Notes under the pieces: generated by a model
The model's input: the letters and a program-made list of their open reading frames with translations, nothing else
Database searches by the model: none
What the model was told of the DNA's origin: nothing
Assembly: GCF_003634105.1 (NCBI RefSeq)
Contig: NZ_RBIQ01000008.1
Coordinates: forward strand, 62,001-126,000
Source: Maribacter vaceletii
GTDB taxonomy: Bacteria > Bacteroidota > Bacteroidia > Flavobacteriales > Flavobacteriaceae
Reading direction: 5' to 3'
Length of the DNA: 64,000 nucleotides
Program-made: the position numbers and the translations under genes
In this document: positions 53,943 through 62,949 of the stretch, piece after piece
How positions within the stretch are numbered: the first letter of the stretch is position 1
How the letters are laid out: each line of letters starts with the position of its first letter

Positions 53943-54320
53943 TTATTTAGTTTTTGTTGCGGTTCCTGTTCTTACTATTAGTTTTTTATTGGTGTCTTTT
54001 ACTGCATTCTTATATTCAAAAGTATAAGAATTTTTTGTGGTACTCAATATTTTATAATGAATGGCAATATCATTATTTAAATCTTTTAAAACAAATTCAC
54101 AATCATTTAACCACCGTACAGAAGCGCTGTCAATTTTATTATCATAATAATCTACGCTGTAATCTTTATCACGTATAAATTTACCAGTTTTAGTAACTCC
54201 ATTTACTTCATAAGTAAACAAAAATTCTCCGGTTTTAAAGTCGGAACAGTTTCGTTCTGGTTGGTAACAAGAAATTACTGATAATACTAGTAATAGTATA
54301 CAGCTTAACTTTTTTATCAT
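53943..54320 (-). CDS. Small cysteine-containing lipoprotein
   Basis: A 125-residue exported protein with a lipobox (VISCYQPE), then two further cysteines in NCSDFKTG and LNDCEFVL that may form a disulfide. It is a beta-rich domain found in flavobacteria, with no known function that I can state. It is 2 bp upstream of terC, so the two are almost certainly co-transcribed, which suggests a role in the same metal or envelope process. Confidence 0.78.
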   Translation of the reverse strand: MIKKLSCILLLVLSVISCYQPERNCSDFKTGEFLFTYEVNGVTKTGKFIRDKDYSVDYYDNKIDSASVRWLNDCEFVLKDLNNDIAIHYKILSTTKNSYTFEYKNAVKDTNKKLIVRTGTATKTK

Positions 54321-54538
54321 AGTTTAATGAGGTATTTAAATTGATATATCTTTTTGTACGTTTTGGCTTAAGTTTTTATGCATGTAAATTTAGTTAAATA
54401 ATTGATTTTTAAATAATTGCAGTGTGTTTTTAGTTTTACTCTGTTTGAATAATTAATAACATAACAAAAAATACTCTACTGGTTGCAAATGTAATTTATA
54501 TAGATTGTATTTTTACTAATTAAATTTAAGAATTTTAG

Positions 54539-55657
54539 ATGCTATCATCCACAGAATATAAGAGAATAAAAGAGAAATCGGTTACTGGTCGTTATGTAAT
54601 TAATGAACAAATTATCTCTGTTTTAGAAAAATTACCTTCAGAATTTAGTGTTTCCTATATTGGGGATTCTGTCCAAAAAAGAAAAATTTATAGTGTTACT
54701 GTGGGTAATGGTTCTAATAAAATTTTAATGTGGTCTCAGATGCATGGTAACGAATCTACCACTACAAAAGCAGTATTAGATTTATTTAATTATTTACAAG
54801 AAGATACTAAAGAGGTACATGAGATAAAAGCAAATTGTACTTTGCATATTATTCCCATGCTAAATCCAGATGGAGCAGATGCGTATACTAGAATAAATGC
54901 AAATAAGATAGATTTGAATAGAGATGCGCAAAACCAAACGCAACCCGAGAGTACTATTTTAATGGCAGAGTATAAAAAGTTTAAACCTAACTATTGCTTT
55001 AATTTACATGATCAGCGTACTATTTTTAATGTAGGTACAACTAATAAGCCCGCAACAGTTTCTTTTTTAGCTCCTGCACACGATGAAGAAAGAACTATTT
55101 CTACAACTAGAGGAATAAGTATGCAATTAATTGTGGCAATGAATACTGAGTTGCAAAAACTAATTCCAGGGCAAGTTGGTAGGTATGATGATGGGTTTAA
55201 TGCAAATTGTGTTGGAGACACTTTTCAAATGTTACATATTCCTACGATACTTTTTGAATCTGGTCATTATCCTAACGATTATGAAAGGGAAACTACACGA
55301 GAGCTTATATATATATCTTTACTAAAAGCAATTGGAACAATTAGTTTGGGGATTATTACTAATTATAGCCAGAAAGACTATACTGCCATACCAGAAAATG
55401 GAAAACTTTTTTTAGATGTTTTAATAAGTAATGTAGAGGAAATTAATCCAAATTTAGATGCAAATACTGATATAGGTATATTGTTTAAAGAAACCTTAAA
55501 AGATGGTTTTATTGAGTTTGTGCCAACTATAGAGAAGGTTGGAAAATTAAAAAACTCCTATTATGGTCATAAAACGTATAATTGTTTAAAAGATGAAGAG
55601 CTGTTTGTCTTAAAAAAGGAACCTTTTATAGAACTTTTGGAGGAATATATTGCATAA
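54539..55657 (+). CDS. M14-family zinc carboxypeptidase-like protein
   Basis: A 372-residue protein without a visible signal peptide. The zinc ligands fit M14: His69 and Glu72 in MHGNEST, and His157 in FNLHDQR. The catalytic glutamate is likely Glu240 in LFESGHYPNDYERE. NPDGADAYTRINANKIDLNRD carries the arginine for substrate binding. The lack of a signal peptide suggests a cytoplasmic peptidase, perhaps for cell-wall peptides. It is followed at 106 bp by lrp. Confidence 0.87.
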   Translation: MLSSTEYKRIKEKSVTGRYVINEQIISVLEKLPSEFSVSYIGDSVQKRKIYSVTVGNGSNKILMWSQMHGNESTTTKAVLDLFNYLQEDTKEVHEIKANCTLHIIPMLNPDGADAYTRINANKIDLNRDAQNQTQPESTILMAEYKKFKPNYCFNLHDQRTIFNVGTTNKPATVSFLAPAHDEERTISTTRGISMQLIVAMNTELQKLIPGQVGRYDDGFNANCVGDTFQMLHIPTILFESGHYPNDYERETTRELIYISLLKAIGTISLGIITNYSQKDYTAIPENGKLFLDVLISNVEEINPNLDANTDIGILFKETLKDGFIEFVPTIEKVGKLKNSYYGHKTYNCLKDEELFVLKKEPFIELLEEYIA

Positions 55658-55711
55658 TATGATATTTAATTACCTGAACGTTACATTTTTGTTATAATAA
55701 GGCAACTTTTA

Positions 55712-55742
55712 TTGAGTTTTCTATTGTAATTTATTATTTTCG
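55712..55742 (+). promoter_or_regulatory. Bacteroidota promoter for the Lrp gene
   Basis: TTG at 55712-55714, 20-bp spacer, TATTTTCG at 55735-55742, matching TAnnTTTG with one change. The start codon follows 20 nt later. Confidence 0.65.
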
Positions 55743-55762
55743 CATCTAAACTATTTATAACC

Positions 55763-56242
55763 ATGAGCAAAGTTAAGTTAGACGAGATAGATCATCAGAT
55801 TCTAGATATGTTAATAGATAACACTAGAACACCATTTACAGATATAGCAAAGAAATTATTAATATCTGCTGGTACTGTACATGTTAGAGTAAAGAAAATG
55901 GAAGAGGCTGGAATAATAAAAGGTTCCTCTTTAACTATAGATTATGTTAAGTTAGGATATTCTTTTATAGCTTATGTTGGTGTATTCTTAGAAAAAACAC
56001 ACCAGACAAAATTTGTGTTAGAGCGATTAAATGAAATTCCAAATGTAACTGTTGCTCATATTACTACAGGAAAGTTTAATATTTTCTGTAAGATTAGAGC
56101 AAAAGATACTACTCATGCTAAAAATATTATTTTTAAAATTGATGATATTGAGGGAATTAGTAGAACAGAAACAATGATTTCTTTAGAAGAAAGCATTAAT
56201 GATAAAAAACGATTAATGCATAAAATTTTTAATGAATTGTAA
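55763..56242 (+). CDS. Lrp/AsnC-family transcription regulator
   Basis: A 159-residue regulator. The N-terminal helix-turn-helix (LDEIDHQILDMLIDNTRTPFTDIAKKLL... TVHVRVKKMEEAGII) is followed by a RAM/AsnC ligand-binding domain (about 70-145: FIAYVGVFLE, FNIFCKIRAKD). It binds DNA as an octamer or dimer and responds to amino acids. A terminator follows. Targets cannot be told from the sequence. Confidence 0.92.
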   Translation: MSKVKLDEIDHQILDMLIDNTRTPFTDIAKKLLISAGTVHVRVKKMEEAGIIKGSSLTIDYVKLGYSFIAYVGVFLEKTHQTKFVLERLNEIPNVTVAHITTGKFNIFCKIRAKDTTHAKNIIFKIDDIEGISRTETMISLEESINDKKRLMHKIFNEL

Positions 56243-56265
56243 TAGCATTAATTAATAAAAACCTG

Positions 56266-56301
56266 AATCCTAATTGAAATTATTTTAATTAGGATTTTTT
56301 A
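56266..56301 (+). terminator. Intrinsic terminator after the Lrp gene
   Basis: AATCCTAATT / AATTAGGATT, a perfect 10-bp stem with an 11-nt loop followed by a T run. It is 24 bp after the stop and 11 bp before the next start. Confidence 0.8.
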
Positions 56302-56311
56302 TTTAATAAAA

Positions 56312-56827
56312 ATGAAAAAATCGGATTTACAAGAAGCAGCGTATAAAGAGTTTTATGCCACTTATTTAAATGCTATTGAAGATGTAGAACTAATGTCTGA
56401 ACTGCTTAATGGAAAAAAACAGTTTAAAGATTTAGTAGAAACTATAGATGCTACTAAATTATCTTATGCCTATGGTAAGGATAAATGGACAGTGGCAGAA
56501 GTTTTACTACATATTATAGATACAGAAAGAGTTTTTCAATATAGGGCACTATGCTTTTGTAGAAATGATAAAACAGCTTTACCTGGATTTAATGAAAATG
56601 ATTATGCAAAAGAAGTTTCTATTGCGAATAGAAATAAAGAAAACATACTAGAAGAATTCCTTGCTGTAAGAGAATCTACAATTGCGTTGTTTAAAAATGT
56701 TACTAAAAAGCAGTTGCTGCATACAGGTACTGCAAGTAATATACAATGGAGTGTTGGTGGATTAGGCTTTGTTATTTGCGGTCACCAAAAACACCACATG
56801 AAAATTTTAGAAGACAGGTATTTTTAA
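56312..56827 (+). CDS. DinB-family protein
   Basis: A 171-residue four-helix-bundle protein. Three histidines in the right places for a metal site are visible: VLLHIIDTERVF near 70, and GHQKHHMKILEDRY at the C terminus. DinB/YfiT-like proteins include thiol (for example bacillithiol) S-transferases. In view of the bacillithiol gene bshB1 in this window, a thiol-transferase role is plausible but not shown. It lies just after the Lrp terminator. Confidence 0.86.
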   Translation: MKKSDLQEAAYKEFYATYLNAIEDVELMSELLNGKKQFKDLVETIDATKLSYAYGKDKWTVAEVLLHIIDTERVFQYRALCFCRNDKTALPGFNENDYAKEVSIANRNKENILEEFLAVRESTIALFKNVTKKQLLHTGTASNIQWSVGGLGFVICGHQKHHMKILEDRYF

Positions 56828-56828
56828 T

Positions 56829-57155
56829 CTATTCTATTTCATTCTCTAAAGAATCTGAATCTATACCTAATTGAATTTCGGAGGAGTCTACTTCTTCTAA
56901 AACATTTGTAGTATTGGGCTCTAGTTCTTTTTCTACGTTGTCTTCAAAATTTGCAATAAAGTTAGATAAGCTTTTACTAATCTTTACTAAATAAACAGTG
57001 TCTTTTGTTTTTAATTCAACAGTTTCTATAATTTCACCATTTAAATTTTTAAAAATGATAATATCATCATCACCATATCCATGCGGGTATGTTTCAATTA
57101 AAAGAGAAACAAGGCTGTGGTCTAATTTTTTGTAATCTACAAGTTTGCGTAACAT
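56829..57155 (-). CDS. Conserved short protein with acidic tail
   Basis: A 108-residue cytoplasmic protein. The first half (YKKLDHSLVSLLIETYPHGYGDDDIIIFKNLNGEIIE, split here) is well structured, and the C-terminal third is acidic (EVDSSEIQLGIDSDSLENEIE). I recall similar proteins in other flavobacteria but no assigned function. The stop is 1 bp from the stop of the convergent DinB gene. Confidence 0.74.
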   Translation of the reverse strand: MLRKLVDYKKLDHSLVSLLIETYPHGYGDDDIIIFKNLNGEIIETVELKTKDTVYLVKISKSLSNFIANFEDNVEKELEPNTTNVLEEVDSSEIQLGIDSDSLENEIE

Positions 57156-57252
57156 AATGTATAGGTTTGGTTTTTATACTACCGAATCTATATAATTTAT
57201 GCTTTCCTTTTTTTAAAGAGTTGTAAAATGAAGAATTTAGTGTATGAATCTC

Positions 57253-58314
57253 TTATTCTTTGTAGTAAGAAAAAGCTTCGGAAAATAATTCGTCTTTAAT
57301 TTTAATGTCGTAGACAGCTTCGCCAATACTTTTTAGTAAAACAAAATTGATGTTACCATGAGAATTTTTCTTATCAAAAATTAAAAGTTTTAGAATACTT
57401 TTTATTCCTTCCTCTGTAAATTCAATTTTTTTGTATCTACCTAAAAAAGTTTCTTTAATATCTTCTAATTCACTTTTAGGCAGTCCTGTAAGTTTATAGG
57501 ATAAGTATCCTTCTAAAATCATACCAATAGCAATTGCCTCACCATGTAAAAGTGTAGGCAATTCTTCACTCTCTAAATAATGAGACTCTATAGCGTGTCC
57601 TAAAGTGTGGCCGTAATTTAATATTTTACGTAGGTTTTGCTCTGTTGGGTCAATGGTAACAACATCATTCTTAATAATAACAGAATCATGTATGTGCGCT
57701 TCCATTTCTTTATAAGAGGTTATCTTTTTAAGCTCTCCCCAATAGTTTTTGTCTTTAATAAGACCATGTTTTAGCATTTCTGCAAAGCCACTTTCTATTT
57801 GCCTAGCTTCTAAAGTCTGTAAAAATTCTGGAACAATAAGAACCATTTGTGGCTGGTTTATAACTCCAATTTGGTTTTTTAAAGGTCCTAAATCAACACC
57901 AGTTTTACCACCTACAGATGCATCAACCATAGAAAGCAATGTTGTAGGTATATTTATAAAATTAATTCCTCTTTTAAAAGTAGAAGCAACAAAGCCACCT
58001 AAATCTGTTAAAACACCACCTCCTAGGTTAAGAAGAATACTTTTTCTGTCCCCACCAAGTTCCGAAAGCGCGCTCCAAACACCAGTACAGGTTTCTATGT
58101 TTTTATTTTCTTCTCCAGATTCTATTTCTATAATTTCAAACGCATAGTCTCCAGTAATTTGAGACATAAAAGCAGGTAAACAGTGCTCATGCGTATTTTC
58201 ATCTACCATAATAAATATAGTAGAATACGTATGTTCCTCTAAATGCGCATTAAGAGCATTAAAAGCATCCAAATTAAAATGTATAGAATAAGATGTAGTA
58301 GTAATAGATTTCAT
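57253..58314 (-). CDS. aroB: 3-dehydroquinate synthase
   Basis: A 353-residue enzyme of the shikimate pathway that converts DAHP to 3-dehydroquinate using NAD and a metal. The NAD signature is LNLGGGVLTDLGGFVASTFKRG, with the metal-binding GFAEMLKHGLI and the HTLGHAIE motif (zinc ligand). TLLSMVDASVGGKTGVD is also typical. It is divergent from proline dehydrogenase with a 134-bp gap that holds a terminator-like hairpin. Confidence 0.95.
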   Translation of the reverse strand: MKSITTTSYSIHFNLDAFNALNAHLEEHTYSTIFIMVDENTHEHCLPAFMSQITGDYAFEIIEIESGEENKNIETCTGVWSALSELGGDRKSILLNLGGGVLTDLGGFVASTFKRGINFINIPTTLLSMVDASVGGKTGVDLGPLKNQIGVINQPQMVLIVPEFLQTLEARQIESGFAEMLKHGLIKDKNYWGELKKITSYKEMEAHIHDSVIIKNDVVTIDPTEQNLRKILNYGHTLGHAIESHYLESEELPTLLHGEAIAIGMILEGYLSYKLTGLPKSELEDIKETFLGRYKKIEFTEEGIKSILKLLIFDKKNSHGNINFVLLKSIGEAVYDIKIKDELFSEAFSYYKE

Positions 58315-58335
58315 ATTTGCGATTACGTTTCTTTC

Positions 58336-58364
58336 AAAGATTTTTCAAAGAAAAATCTTTTTTT
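58336..58364. repeat. AT-rich inverted repeat between aroB and proline dehydrogenase
   Basis: AAAGATTTTT (58336-58345) and AAAAATCTTT (58351-58360) form a perfect 10-bp stem with a 5-nt loop, followed by T residues. It lies 22-46 nt upstream of the aroB start, in a divergent promoter region. It could be an operator or leader hairpin, or a chance AT-rich feature. Confidence 0.4.
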
Positions 58365-58418
58365 AATAGGGAACAAAATAAAGCTTATTTTAAATGAAAT
58401 GGATGCAAAAAGTGTTAT

Positions 58419-58426
58419 TATATTTG
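58419..58426 (+). promoter_or_regulatory. Putative -7 element before proline dehydrogenase
   Basis: TATATTTG, an exact TAnnTTTG match, 22 nt before the ATG. No clear -33 TTG. Confidence 0.4.
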
Positions 58427-58448
58427 ATGTTGACTAATATTTTAATAA

Positions 58449-59615
58449 ATGAAACAAATTTTTGAGAATACTGCAACGGCATTCGCTTTAAAAACAGATT
58501 CAGAACTAGAAAGAGCTTATTTTCTTTTTAAAATGATTGCAAATGAGCCTCTAGTAAAAATGGGTACAATAATGACAAATTTTGCAATTAAAGCACATTT
58601 ACCAGTAGAAGGATTAATAAGAGCTACTGTTTTTGACCACTTTTGTGGAGGTGTGAATGAAGAAGATTGTTTGCCTGTTGTAGAAAAAATGTGGGGAAAA
58701 GGAGTTTGTTCTGTATTGGATTACTCTGTAGAAGGTAAAGAAGAGGAAGCCACTTTTGATGAAGCCTTAGAAAAGATTTTAAAAATTTTAAATTTTGTAA
58801 AAGAATTAGATTCTATTCCTTTTGCAGTTTTTAAACCTACTGGCTTTGGAAGGTTTGCATTATTCCAAAAAGTATCTAGTAACACAGAGTTAACCACAGA
58901 TGAGAAACTAGAGTGGGAGCGTGTTAAAAAAAGATTTGATGTAGTTTGTAAAAAAGCTTACGACATGGAAGTAGCTTTGTTAATTGATGGGGAAGAAAGT
59001 TGGATGCAAAATGCGGCAGACCAAATGGTAGAAGATATGATGGCAAAATATAATACAGAAAAAGTGGTTGTATTTAACACTCTGCAAATGTATAGATGGG
59101 ACCGTTTGGAGTATTTAGAAGGCTTACATAAAAGAGCTAAAGAGAAAGGTTTTTTTGTAGGTTTAAAAGTAGTACGAGGTGCTTATTTAGAGAAAGAAAA
59201 TACTAGAGCAAAAGAAAAGGGGTACCCAACACCTATTTGCGCTAGTAAAAAAGATACTGATATTAATTTTGATGCAGCAGTTAGCTATATCTTAGATAAT
59301 TTAGATATTATTTCTCTTTTTTGTGGTACACATAATGAGTCTAGTAGTTATGCTTTAATAAAGCTTTTGAAAGATAAAAACATAGAAAAATCGGATACTA
59401 GAGTTTGGTTTGGACAACTCTATGGTATGAGCGATCATATCTCTTTTAATTTAGCAGACGAAGGGTATAATGTTGCTAAATATTTGCCTTTTGGCCCGGT
59501 AAGAGATGTTATGCCGTATTTAATACGTAGGGCAGAAGAAAATACATCTGTAGCAGGGCAAACTACAAGAGAATTAACTTTGTTAAAAGAAGAAAGAAAG
59601 AGAAGGAAAATTTAG
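58449..59615 (+). CDS. Proline dehydrogenase
   Basis: A 388-residue FAD enzyme of the PutA proline-dehydrogenase family. The barrel signatures are visible: LLIDGEESWMQ, VFNTLQMYRWDRLEYL, FVGLKVVRGAYLEKE with the FAD/substrate arginine-glycine pair, and FCGTHNESS; YLPFGPVRDVMPYLIRRAEEN is a further family feature. It oxidises proline to P5C and feeds electrons to the quinone pool. The stop overlaps the stop of the convergent DUF4258 gene by 4 bp. Confidence 0.94.
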   Translation: MKQIFENTATAFALKTDSELERAYFLFKMIANEPLVKMGTIMTNFAIKAHLPVEGLIRATVFDHFCGGVNEEDCLPVVEKMWGKGVCSVLDYSVEGKEEEATFDEALEKILKILNFVKELDSIPFAVFKPTGFGRFALFQKVSSNTELTTDEKLEWERVKKRFDVVCKKAYDMEVALLIDGEESWMQNAADQMVEDMMAKYNTEKVVVFNTLQMYRWDRLEYLEGLHKRAKEKGFFVGLKVVRGAYLEKENTRAKEKGYPTPICASKKDTDINFDAAVSYILDNLDIISLFCGTHNESSSYALIKLLKDKNIEKSDTRVWFGQLYGMSDHISFNLADEGYNVAKYLPFGPVRDVMPYLIRRAEENTSVAGQTTRELTLLKEERKRRKI

Positions 59616-59998
59616 TATTCAATTTTACTTATTTGTGCTTTGTCTTTGCAATTTTTTACTGTTAAAGTAGCTTCTTTTCCGTGTAATTCCCCTTCTATAA
59701 GGTATGTTTTACACGGATTAGATTTAGTATCACTATTACCAAAATCTACATCTCCGTTAATTAAAAAAGTAGCAATATCTGTAGAGTCTAATTCTTTATT
59801 TAAAAATAAGGTACTTATTTCTTCTGAGTAATGTAAAGGTTTAGAACGTATGTCTTTTAATGTTCTACAATTTGGTAAATAACAAAAAGATAAACTAGTA
59901 CCTGTCTCATCCGATTTTTTCTTGAAGAAAAATGTTAAACACACAATGCCTAATGATAGGCCAAATACAAAGTAACCTAAACGCTTTAAAAATGCCAT
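59612..59998 (-). CDS. DUF4258-like single-span membrane protein
   Basis: A 128-residue protein with one N-terminal membrane helix (about 8-25) and a cysteine pair in CYLPNCRTLKDIRSK. The soluble part has the alternating pattern of DUF4258 (HYSEEI, INGDVDFGNSD, YLIEGELHGKEATLTVKNC). It starts 1 bp after the alanine dehydrogenase stop, so the two are co-transcribed. Function unknown. Confidence 0.72.
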   Translation of the reverse strand: MAFLKRLGYFVFGLSLGIVCLTFFFKKKSDETGTSLSFCYLPNCRTLKDIRSKPLHYSEEISTLFLNKELDSTDIATFLINGDVDFGNSDTKSNPCKTYLIEGELHGKEATLTVKNCKDKAQISKIEY

Positions 59999-59999
59999 A

Positions 60000-61199
60000 T
60001 TAAAAAATCAAAAAATTGATGTCGCTATACTGTAAGTCAAACCATTCGCCTACAGATTTATTTGTTAAAATACCGTGGTAAAGATACAGACCATTTCTAA
60101 GACCTTTGTCAAAACGTAAAGAATTTTCTATTCCGCCATCTTCTCCAAGTTTTAGTAAATAAGGAGTAAAAATATTACTAATAGATACCGATGCAGTTTT
60201 TGGGTATCTAGAAGGAATATTAGGAACACCATAATGTACTACACCAAATTTTTCTACTGTAGGTTTATTGTGGCATGTAACCTCACTAGTTTCAAAGCAA
60301 CCACCCATATCTATACTAACATCAATAATTACAGCACCTTTTTTCATGTGTTCTACCATAGTACTAGAAACTACTACAGGTGAGCGGTCTTTTCCTCTAG
60401 TGGCACCAATTGCAACATCACACCTTTTTAATGCTTTTAATAAATTTTTTGGTTGTATTGTAGAAGTATATATGGTCTGATTTAAATTGGTTTGTATATT
60501 TCTAAGCTTGGTAATAGAATTGTCAAAAACTTTAATATTAGCTCCTAAACCAATTGCGGACCTAGCTGCAAATTCGCCAACGGTTCCAGCACCAATAATT
60601 ACAACTTCTACAGGAGGAACGCCACTAATATTACCAAACATTAAACCTTTTCCTTCATTAGTAACCGCCATTAACTCAGAAGCAATTAACACAGATGATA
60701 TTCCAGCAATTTCACTTAAAGAACGTACAGCAGGGTATTTACCATCTTCATCACGAATATACTCAAAAGCAATAGCCGTAATTCTCTTTTTTGCCAATGC
60801 TTCAAAATACCTTTTTTCTTGTATTTTTATTTGTAAAGCAGATATAATAGTTGCTTGCGGATTTAGCATTTCTATTTCTGCTAAAGTTGGTGGCTCCACT
60901 TTTAATAGAAGCGGACAAGAAAATACTTTTTTAGTGTCCTTAGTAATTTCTGCACCAGCATTGGTGTATTCTACATCTGTAAAGTTTGCACCTTCACCAG
61001 CACCAGATTCTATTAAAATTCTATGCCCATTTGCTGTTATAGCATTAACAGCATCTGGAGTTAAACAAATTCTTTTTTCTTGATGTTGATTTTCTTTTGG
61101 TAAGCCTATGAAAAGTTCTCCTTTCTGTTTTAATATTTCTAATGTTTCTTCTTGCGGAAGAAGTTGTTGTTTACTAAAAGGAGAAATTGGTAAATCCAT
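60000..61199 (-). CDS. ald: Alanine dehydrogenase
   Basis: A 399-residue NAD enzyme interconverting alanine and pyruvate plus ammonia. The N-terminal domain starts with FIGLPKENQHQEKRICLTPDAV, including the substrate-binding Arg and Lys; the nucleotide-binding motif VEVVIIGAGTVGEFAARSA is near 205. VHYGVPNIPSRYPKTAS is a family signature. It is somewhat longer than the classic enzyme (about 370 residues) because of an N-terminal extension. It is first in a two-gene unit with DUF4258. Confidence 0.9.
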   Translation of the reverse strand: MDLPISPFSKQQLLPQEETLEILKQKGELFIGLPKENQHQEKRICLTPDAVNAITANGHRILIESGAGEGANFTDVEYTNAGAEITKDTKKVFSCPLLLKVEPPTLAEIEMLNPQATIISALQIKIQEKRYFEALAKKRITAIAFEYIRDEDGKYPAVRSLSEIAGISSVLIASELMAVTNEGKGLMFGNISGVPPVEVVIIGAGTVGEFAARSAIGLGANIKVFDNSITKLRNIQTNLNQTIYTSTIQPKNLLKALKRCDVAIGATRGKDRSPVVVSSTMVEHMKKGAVIIDVSIDMGGCFETSEVTCHNKPTVEKFGVVHYGVPNIPSRYPKTASVSISNIFTPYLLKLGEDGGIENSLRFDKGLRNGLYLYHGILTNKSVGEWFDLQYSDINFLIF

Positions 61200-61234
61200 A
61201 TAAATAAAAGCAATAATATTAATGGTGTTATTAC

Positions 61235-61242
61235 CAAATTTA
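61235..61242 (-). promoter_or_regulatory. Putative -7 element before alanine dehydrogenase
   Basis: Minus-strand TAAATTTG, an exact TAnnTTTG match, 35 nt before the ATG. No -33 TTG at the expected distance. Confidence 0.35.
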
Positions 61243-61368
61243 CAACTTTTAATGCAATAATAAGATAAAGGAAAATCTTAGTGCTTATTGTGGTAGATTA
61301 GTAATAATTTAATGTTCTTTTATTATGTAATTGTTTCTGGTAAATAAGAATATAACTAATTTTGTTTT

Positions 61369-62274
61369 ATGAAAAATTACACCCTCTATTTTTTTGTGTT
61401 TTTATTTTTAAACTTTTTTTCTCCTGTTAATGCTCAGGAAATTAGAATTTTTTCAACGAAAGATTTTGATTTAAAAGACAGCGTGCAAACATGTTTAGTT
61501 AATACTAAATATGGTAAAGAAGAATATGAATTTTTAAAAGATGGACGCTTATCTAAATCAATTACAAGACATAGTGATGCTGATTATTCTATTACGTATT
61601 ATAAATATGAGGAAAAATTTTTAATTGAAAAAAGATTTGAAAACTATAGAGAAAATACTTTTGACCCTAGTACTTCCATTGCTAATATTTATACTATAGA
61701 CAGTACAACAACTTTAAAAATCACAGAAAAAATACTTACGTATTCTAAAGAGTTTTTAGAACAATATGAATATACCTATTCTAAAGAAAAAGTTTTAGAG
61801 AAAATTACAAGAACTAATGATACTGGTATAGATACTACAGTTATTACGTTTACAAATTTTAAAGGAGAAAACACAAAAACGTACAGTTTAAACGGAGAGG
61901 TTATTAAATCTATTAGAACATCAAAAATAAAAAGGAAAAATACTCCAGAACAAAAATTAGTACTCACTAAGACTTTTTTAAATGGTGAAGCAATATCTGC
62001 AGAGGAAGATATAGTTAATCTAAATGGTAAAATAGTTTCTAAGACAAAGTTTTTATTTAATACAGTTAAAAAAGAGTTTGAGCCACAGGAAGTTATACGA
62101 TATGATTATAACGAAAACGATATGCTGATTAAAACGGAGGAGAAATTAGAAGACACTATCACCATAAAAGAATATGTGTACCAATATGATGATGGCGATT
62201 CTGGTAATTGGATTAAACAAATTATTACGCCAGATAATAGCTACAAAACTAGGACTATAACTTACTTTGAATAA
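61369..62274 (+). CDS. Secreted protein of unknown function
   Basis: A 301-residue protein with an N-terminal signal peptide ending NAQ (residues 1-23), then beta-rich repeats of the form 'YEEKFLIEKRFENY', 'YEYTYSKEKVLEKITR', 'YDYNENDMLIKTEEK' and 'YVYQYDDGDSGNW'. These alternate-strand repeats resemble RHS/YD-type or WG-like antiparallel repeats in secreted bacterial proteins, but no named family is clear. Convergent with the downstream hydrolase gene, 5 bp apart. Confidence 0.75.
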   Translation: MKNYTLYFFVFLFLNFFSPVNAQEIRIFSTKDFDLKDSVQTCLVNTKYGKEEYEFLKDGRLSKSITRHSDADYSITYYKYEEKFLIEKRFENYRENTFDPSTSIANIYTIDSTTTLKITEKILTYSKEFLEQYEYTYSKEKVLEKITRTNDTGIDTTVITFTNFKGENTKTYSLNGEVIKSIRTSKIKRKNTPEQKLVLTKTFLNGEAISAEEDIVNLNGKIVSKTKFLFNTVKKEFEPQEVIRYDYNENDMLIKTEEKLEDTITIKEYVYQYDDGDSGNWIKQIITPDNSYKTRTITYFE

Positions 62275-62279
62275 GTAGT

Positions 62280-62924
62280 TTACGCTAAAGATTCTATTAT
62301 TTCTTTTTTAATGGCATGTTCGCCATCATAGACTATTATATTGGCTTTGCCATCTAATAAAAGTTGTATTCTTTTTTCTTCCAAAACTCTTTTGGCTTCT
62401 GTAATATATTCGTCTTTATCCCCAATAAAGAAGGTTATTTTTGTCTTGTTATTTATTAGGTTAGAAAATTTCTCTTTAGTTAATTCTTTAGGTATAATAC
62501 CACCATATAATACTAAATGATTACATTGGATTTTAGAATAACAAACCCATCTGCTAGCAATAGAAACGCCTTGAGAATACCCTAAAATAATAACTTTATG
62601 TTGGTCTGTTATATTTTCTTGTTGGTATACTTTGTTTAAATAATTTAAAACGTTTTGTGTTTCTAAAGTAGTATTTTCTTTAGTGAGCCAACTAGTGCCA
62701 ACACGACGATATTTATTATTTAAGTAATATTTAGAAGGGGCTTGTGGTGCAATTATATAGTTTTCTTCCGGAGGTAAGGAATCAAAATGTTTAATAAAGT
62801 ATCTACTTAAATACCCTATACCATGTAAAACAATCCATATGTTTTTGGTTTTAGTGGTTAAGGAGTTTAGAGTTTCGTAGGTGTTCGTTGTAGTGTAACT
62901 TACTTTTTTTTCTTGATTACTCAT
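62280..62924 (-). CDS. Alpha/beta hydrolase, phospholipase/carboxylesterase type
   Basis: A 214-residue hydrolase. It has the oxyanion-hole segment WIVLHGIGYLSRYF, a nucleophile elbow GYSQG (about 117-121), an acid in FFIGDKDEYI and the histidine in YDGEHAIKKE. The family includes lysophospholipases and carboxylesterases. There is no signal peptide. It diverges from the downstream thioesterase gene, with a dispersed repeat copy in between. Confidence 0.85.
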   Translation of the reverse strand: MSNQEKKVSYTTTNTYETLNSLTTKTKNIWIVLHGIGYLSRYFIKHFDSLPPEENYIIAPQAPSKYYLNNKYRRVGTSWLTKENTTLETQNVLNYLNKVYQQENITDQHKVIILGYSQGVSIASRWVCYSKIQCNHLVLYGGIIPKELTKEKFSNLINNKTKITFFIGDKDEYITEAKRVLEEKRIQLLLDGKANIIVYDGEHAIKKEIIESLA

Positions 62925-62949
62925 TTTGTTATAATAGCTATATTATAGT

